A DNA stretch of 8,767 bases from Nanobdellota archaeon (GTDB lineage Bacteria > Patescibacteriota > Minisyncoccia > UBA6257 > GWB1-50-10): positions 1-8,767 of the forward strand of contig JAUYPG010000074.1 of NCBI GenBank assembly GCA_030695805.1, read 5' to 3'. Below the pieces are notes generated by a model. That model saw only the letters and a list, made by a program, of their open reading frames with translations, was not told the origin of the DNA and searched no databases. Position numbers and translations under genes: made by a program. This document shows, piece by piece, positions 6,293 through 8,767 of the stretch (positions are counted from its first letter, which is position 1; the number at the start of each line of letters is the position of its first letter).

Positions 6293-6363
6293 TCGGGCCG
6301 CCGGGAATTGAACCCGGTCTACACGAACCCGAATCGTGCGTACTACCGGCATACTCCGGCCCG
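6293..6363 (-). tRNA. tRNA-Pro, anticodon CGG
   Basis: On the minus strand a full 71-base cloverleaf folds: a perfect 7-bp acceptor (CGGGCCG with CGGCCCG), a 4-bp D stem with a GG-containing 7-base loop, a 5-bp anticodon stem CACGA/TCGTG, loop TTCGGGT with anticodon CGG at 6331-6329, a 5-bp T stem CCGGG/CCCGG with loop TTCAATT, and discriminator A at 6293. The C1-G72 pair is typical of proline tRNAs. It reads CCG codons. The 3' CCA is not encoded (CAG follows), so it must be added, plausibly by the CCA enzyme encoded upstream in the window. A 14-bp imperfect hairpin ends three bases before its 5' end. Confidence 0.93.
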
Positions 6364-6366
6364 TGC

Positions 6367-6612
6367 CCATTTTCTCTGCGCGAAGCGCAGTAAGAAAATG
6401 GAGCATCCCGAGAAGCGAAGCGACGAGGGATTTCTCTAGACTTCTCCGAGCAAAGCGAGATTGGAAAATCGAGCATCTCTTCGAGCTCTTCGAGTCTGAT
6501 GACTCTTCAGAGTCAGAACGACCTGAGGCTCTCAGAGCCGAAGGCCCGAGTCCCGCATTGCGGGACGAGGGATACCTTTGGCCTGCCCGCCAAAGCATCG
6601 CACGAAGGCGGG
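6367..6612. repeat. Palindrome-rich repeat island upstream of tRNA-Pro
   Basis: About 246 bases without a credible gene, packed with stem-loops. Inverted pairs are at 6367-6401 (CCATTTTC/GAAAATGG outside CTGCGC/GCGCAG), 6405-6431 (ATCCC/GGGAT), 6429-6470 (degenerate version of the first), 6500-6515 (TGACTCT/AGAGTCA), 6527-6539 (GGCTC/GAGCC), 6550-6566 (GTCCCGC/GCGGGAC) and 6586-6612 (CCCGCC/GGCGGG). GACGAGGGAT occurs twice (6422-6431 and 6563-6572). If transcribed through from the sigma gene, or from the TATAAT at 6620-6625, it would form a highly structured leader to the tRNA. Confidence 0.8.
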
Positions 6613-6619
6613 AATCTAC

Positions 6620-6625
6620 ATTATA
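6620..6625 (-). promoter_or_regulatory. Weak candidate -10 box ahead of the repeat island and tRNA-Pro
   Basis: TATAAT on the minus strand lies 11 bases past the U tract of the sigma-gene terminator, in the direction of the tRNA. No -35 is recognisable, and the tRNA 5' end is over 250 bases away, so this is only a candidate. Confidence 0.25.
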
Positions 6626-6636
6626 CACAAAAATAC

Positions 6637-6670
6637 AAAAAAAGCCTGCCGATTTAGATCATCGACAGGC
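6637..6670 (-). terminator. Rho-independent terminator overlapping the sigma-factor stop codon
   Basis: On the minus strand GCCTGTCGAT and ATCGGCAGGC form a 10-bp stem with one wobble (6661-6670 and 6644-6653), followed by seven Us (6637-6643). The 7-base loop GATCTAA contains the TAA stop at 6654-6656, so the last codons of the gene are the ascending arm of its terminator. Confidence 0.92.
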
Positions 6671-7355
6671 CGTTCGCGGCAGCGTGGTCGCGCATCTTCC
6701 TGAGCGCGGTTGCCTCAATCTGAGCAACGCGCTGCCTAGTAGTTCCGTAACTCTCCCCTATCTCTCTCATGGTCTCTTCAGGGCATCCGTCAAGCCCAAA
6801 ACGCCCCTTGATCACATCACACTCTCTTAGAGAAAGACACTCCAAGAGTCTCTCAATCATATCCCTTCTCTCAACGCCAAGAAACGGATTGAGCGCGTCC
6901 AAATCGGGTAGGTTACGGGACGAGACGTCATCGTCAATCCGCGTCACTTGTTTGGCGAAATCCGCGTAAACCGCGGCAAGTCTCGCCTCGGGAGAAAGAT
7001 CGTTATCACCTCTATTCACGCAACAAAGCGCGGTTGTAGCGTAAGCGGGAACTCGAACCGCTTCCCATGCCTCATCGCCAATCCCCTTTTCTATGTGCCT
7101 TCTAATAGCAGTCACGGCGTATGATGAGAATCTAACACCTCGCCCCTCATCAAATCCGCGAATCGCTTCAATGAGCCCGATTGTGCCGTGGCTCACAAGC
7201 TCGTCAAAGAGTTGTTGTGGCAAAAACTTCGCCGCAACACTTCCAACAAGCCCCATGTTGTGGAGAACAAGCAGACAAAACGCCTTCTCATCACCGTCCT
7301 TGTACCGCCGAAAGAGACCCGCCTCCTCCTTGCGAGAAAGCGCCTTATATTTCAT
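6654..7355 (-). CDS. Short sigma-70-family RNA polymerase sigma factor
   Basis: This is a 233-residue promoter-recognition subunit of RNA polymerase. Region 2 is clear at about 20-95: FDELVSHGTIGLIEAIRGFD (50-69), then RFSSYAVTAIRRHIEKGI (75-92), covering core binding and -10 recognition. Region 4 is at about 165-222: LSLRECDVIKGRFGLDG, then the helix-turn-helix MREIGESYGTTRQRVAQIEA (196-215) that reads the -35. Region 1.1 is absent. The stretch between (about 96-160) is short and unlike a normal region 3. It is therefore more likely an alternative sigma than the primary one. The start is firm: AGGAGG lies 6 bases before the ATG. A terminator overlaps the stop. The 133-base gap upstream shows no promoter I can defend and no anti-sigma gene. 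Confidence 0.9.
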   Translation of the reverse strand: MKYKALSRKEEAGLFRRYKDGDEKAFCLLVLHNMGLVGSVAAKFLPQQLFDELVSHGTIGLIEAIRGFDEGRGVRFSSYAVTAIRRHIEKGIGDEAWEAVRVPAYATTALCCVNRGDNDLSPEARLAAVYADFAKQVTRIDDDVSSRNLPDLDALNPFLGVERRDMIERLLECLSLRECDVIKGRFGLDGCPEETMREIGESYGTTRQRVAQIEATALRKMRDHAAANGLSMI

Positions 7356-7361
7356 GCCGCA

Positions 7362-7367
7362 CCTCCT
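7362..7367 (-). promoter_or_regulatory. Strong ribosome binding site AGGAGG for the sigma factor
   Basis: A perfect AGGAGG on the minus strand with a 6-base spacer to the ATG at 7355. It is the strongest such site in the window. Confidence 0.88.
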
Positions 7368-7488
7368 ATGCGTCTCTGGTGTAAGGATAGAAAAGTCCCT
7401 TATTCAAAATACACAAAGCGGGGGAAAAAGTGAAGCCCCTTACAAATCAACGCCCGCCACCCCCACAAAATCACCATAATTAAAAATT

Positions 7489-8767
7489 TTAAACATGATG
7501 TCGTTTCTTCATCTCCTCCTCCGCGCCCGTCTCCGCTTCCTCAATTTTCTCCTTGCCACGCTTCGCCAATTCCCGCAACTCCCCGTCTGTAAATTTCCCA
7601 AATTCCTTAATCCTTAATCCTAAATCCTTAATCGTATTCCGTTTCGGTTCCTCAAGCACCTCATCCATAAGCGCGGACAAGACCCATCCCACTCTAGGCC
7701 CGGGCGGAATATCAAGAATCTTCATGATGTCCTCGCCGTTCACCTTTAACATTTTAGGAGTAATGGGGTCGCGACGAACCTTATCAATCATAAAAAGAAG
7801 GTGCCTGATTTTATACGGCTTCGCCTTCGGCACTCCGGACCCGATTCTGTCTGCCTCCCGAATTTTTATAAGGTCATCAATATTTTCGACCCCCACGCGC
7901 GCGAGAAAGCGACGAACTCCGGCGTCCGAAACCTCCCCGGTGTTATAGAAAAACATATGGTACCGAACGAGATGCGTAACCTTCTCCGAGACCTCGCGGG
8001 AAAATTTCAGCCGTTCCATGATCTTCTTCACCATCCGAGCCCCCACCACCTCATGCCCGTAAAAAGTGGAATGTTTCCCCTCTCCTCGCTTCGCCCGCGG
8101 CTTTCCAACGTCATGAAACAAAGCCCCAAGCCGAATTTCAAGACCATACTTCTGTGCCGCGGCATAATCCAAGGCCCGCAAACTATGCTCCCAGACCGTA
8201 TAGATATGGTGAAGATTCTGTCCGCATCCAATCCCTTCCCGAAGTTCCGGAATAATATGTTTCAGCAAACCAAAATCCTCTAATATCTGTGTTCCTCTTG
8301 CCGCTCCAATGGAAAATAAAGTTCGTGTTGTTCGTGCCGCGTTCGTGTCATTCGTGTTGGCCCCGGCCATAATAAGTTTCACAAATTCATCACGAATACG
8401 CTCAATAGCAATATGTTTCAAGCCATCTGAAAGTTTTGCAATCGCACCCGCGGTCTTCTCTTCTATTTCAAAACCCAACTCCGCCCCAAACCGCACCGCC
8501 CGCATCAAGCGCAACGCATCCTCTTGAAATCTCTCCTCCGGCTTCCCCACCGCCCTGATAAGCTTCTGCTTCAAATCCGCCTGCCCGCCGTATGGGTCAG
8601 TAACCGTGAAACCTGAAGCATGAAGCATGGAACATTTATCTTCTTCAGATGTTTCATGTTTCACGTTTCGCGCTTCAAGCTTCAACGCCATCGCGTTTAT
8701 CGTAAAATCGCGGCGGCCCAAATCCTCTTCAATCGTCTTCGCGAATTTCACCTCATCAGGATGCCGC
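7489..8767 (-). CDS. cca: CCA-adding tRNA nucleotidyltransferase with HD domain (5' end outside window)
   Basis: This enzyme adds or repairs the 3' CCA of tRNAs without a nucleic-acid template. The visible 425 residues begin RHPDEVKFAKTIEEDL, so the frame continues beyond the window; the GTG at 8751 is internal. Missing is the N-terminal G-GG/DxD catalytic part. Present are RRDFTINAMA (18-27), DPYGGQADLKQKLIRAVG (57-74), EDALRLMRAVRF (82-93), and an HD phosphohydrolase-type domain with H193, the ALFHDVGK motif (215-222) and H238, followed by the C-terminal tRNA-binding region. HD-containing members are common in bacteria. Three repeat arrays (7599-7633, 8321-8358, 8606-8683) are translated within it, two of them forming extra residues relative to the family. 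It is the first gene of the window and fits the CCA-less tRNA-Pro. Confidence 0.94.
   Translation of the reverse strand, partial: RHPDEVKFAKTIEEDLGRRDFTINAMALKLEARNVKHETSEEDKCSMLHASGFTVTDPYGGQADLKQKLIRAVGKPEERFQEDALRLMRAVRFGAELGFEIEEKTAGAIAKLSDGLKHIAIERIRDEFVKLIMAGANTNDTNAARTTRTLFSIGAARGTQILEDFGLLKHIIPELREGIGCGQNLHHIYTVWEHSLRALDYAAAQKYGLEIRLGALFHDVGKPRAKRGEGKHSTFYGHEVVGARMVKKIMERLKFSREVSEKVTHLVRYHMFFYNTGEVSDAGVRRFLARVGVENIDDLIKIREADRIGSGVPKAKPYKIRHLLFMIDKVRRDPITPKMLKVNGEDIMKILDIPPGPRVGWVLSALMDEVLEEPKRNTIKDLGLRIKEFGKFTDGELRELAKRGKEKIEEAETGAEEEMKKRHHV
7599..7633. repeat. Heptamer tandem array, CTTAATC x5, inside the CCA-enzyme gene
   Basis: Five 7-base units fill 35 bases: three are CTTAATC, one is CTAAATC (7620-7626) and one is the degenerate CAAATTC (7599-7605). 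On the coding strand the unit is GATTAAG, and the array is read as IKDLGLRIKEF. The two units whose register would give an in-frame TAA are the two that deviate. Confidence 0.9.
8321..8358. repeat. Short tandem array with TTCGTG core inside the CCA-enzyme gene
   Basis: Four copies of a 9-base unit around TTCGTG (GTTCGTGTT, GTTCGTGCC, GTTCGTGTC, ATTCGTGTT) with a 2-base interruption at 8339-8340. The coding strand reads NTNDTNAARTTRT, a low-complexity insert before the segment GLLKHIIPEL. Confidence 0.8.
8606..8683. repeat. Inverted heptamer array inside the CCA-enzyme gene
   Basis: Four heptamers of the type ATGAAGC (8606-8633) and five of the opposite type ATGTTTC (8649-8683) flank a 15-base spacer. 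Together the arms could form a stem of about 28 pairs with wobbles and a few mismatches. The encoded residues (about 29-53 of the visible protein) sit between RRDFTINAMA and DPYGGQ. Confidence 0.85.

Noticed and set aside
5758..6393. Plus-strand frame of 211 codons across the tRNA region
   Set aside because: It is antisense to the 151-residue gene and to the tRNA and crosses the repeat remnant; no ribosome site or domain.
6336..6830. Plus-strand frame of 164 codons through the palindrome island
   Set aside because: Its residues derive from palindromes and the antisense end of the sigma gene; it would cross a strong terminator structure and has no start signal.
7356..7488. Promoter or terminator in the gap between the CCA enzyme and the sigma gene
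   Set aside because: Only a weak GGGG/CCCC pairing and T-rich stretches are present, with no convincing -10/-35 spacing; nothing supportable beyond the ribosome site.
8749..8751. GTG at 8751 as the start of the CCA-enzyme gene
   Set aside because: The frame stays open to the window edge, and the preceding residues RHPDE are conserved family sequence, so the true start is outside the window.

Overview
This window reads as a compact piece of a small-genome bacterial chromosome, most likely a member of the Candidate Phyla Radiation (Patescibacteria, Parcubacteria-like). That assignment is inference. It rests on a Chlamydia-style ribonucleotide reductase with three N-terminal ATP-cone domains, a tRNA without an encoded CCA, very AT-rich leaders on several genes without Shine-Dalgarno sequences, and abundant short palindromes of the CCCGCC/GGCGGG type and heptamer repeats. 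Every protein gene and the tRNA lie on the minus strand, so the window is best read from high to low coordinates.

In the direction of transcription the order is: a CCA-adding tRNA nucleotidyltransferase (7489-8767, 5' end cut by the window edge); a short sigma-70-family factor (6654-7355) with a textbook terminator whose loop contains the stop codon; a palindrome-rich island (6367-6612); tRNA-Pro(CGG) (6293-6363); a broken copy of that tRNA's 3' half carrying two palindromic insertions (6197-6267); an unknown two-helix membrane protein (5590-6045) with its own terminator; D-alanine--D-alanine ligase (4485-5522); an unannotated 52-residue membrane peptide (4286-4444); a CorA-type divalent cation transporter (3311-4231); ribonucleotide reductase large subunit NrdA (52-3159); and, 8 bases after it, the first 14 codons of what is probably the NrdB small subunit (1-43).

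The genes are mostly housekeeping: dNTP synthesis (nrdA and probably nrdB), cell-wall precursor synthesis (ddl), Mg2+ uptake (corA), and tRNA maturation. The CCA enzyme and the CCA-less tRNA-Pro fit together functionally.

The most unusual signal is repeat biology rather than a new enzyme system. Period-7 tandem arrays occur on both sides of the 52-residue gene, each as five units (35 bases), and further arrays sit in frame inside the CCA-enzyme gene. Inside that gene, the units whose register would create an in-frame stop carry changes that remove it. A second repeat class, short GC-rich palindromes, is inserted in the duplicated tRNA fragment and makes up the 250-base island upstream of the intact tRNA.
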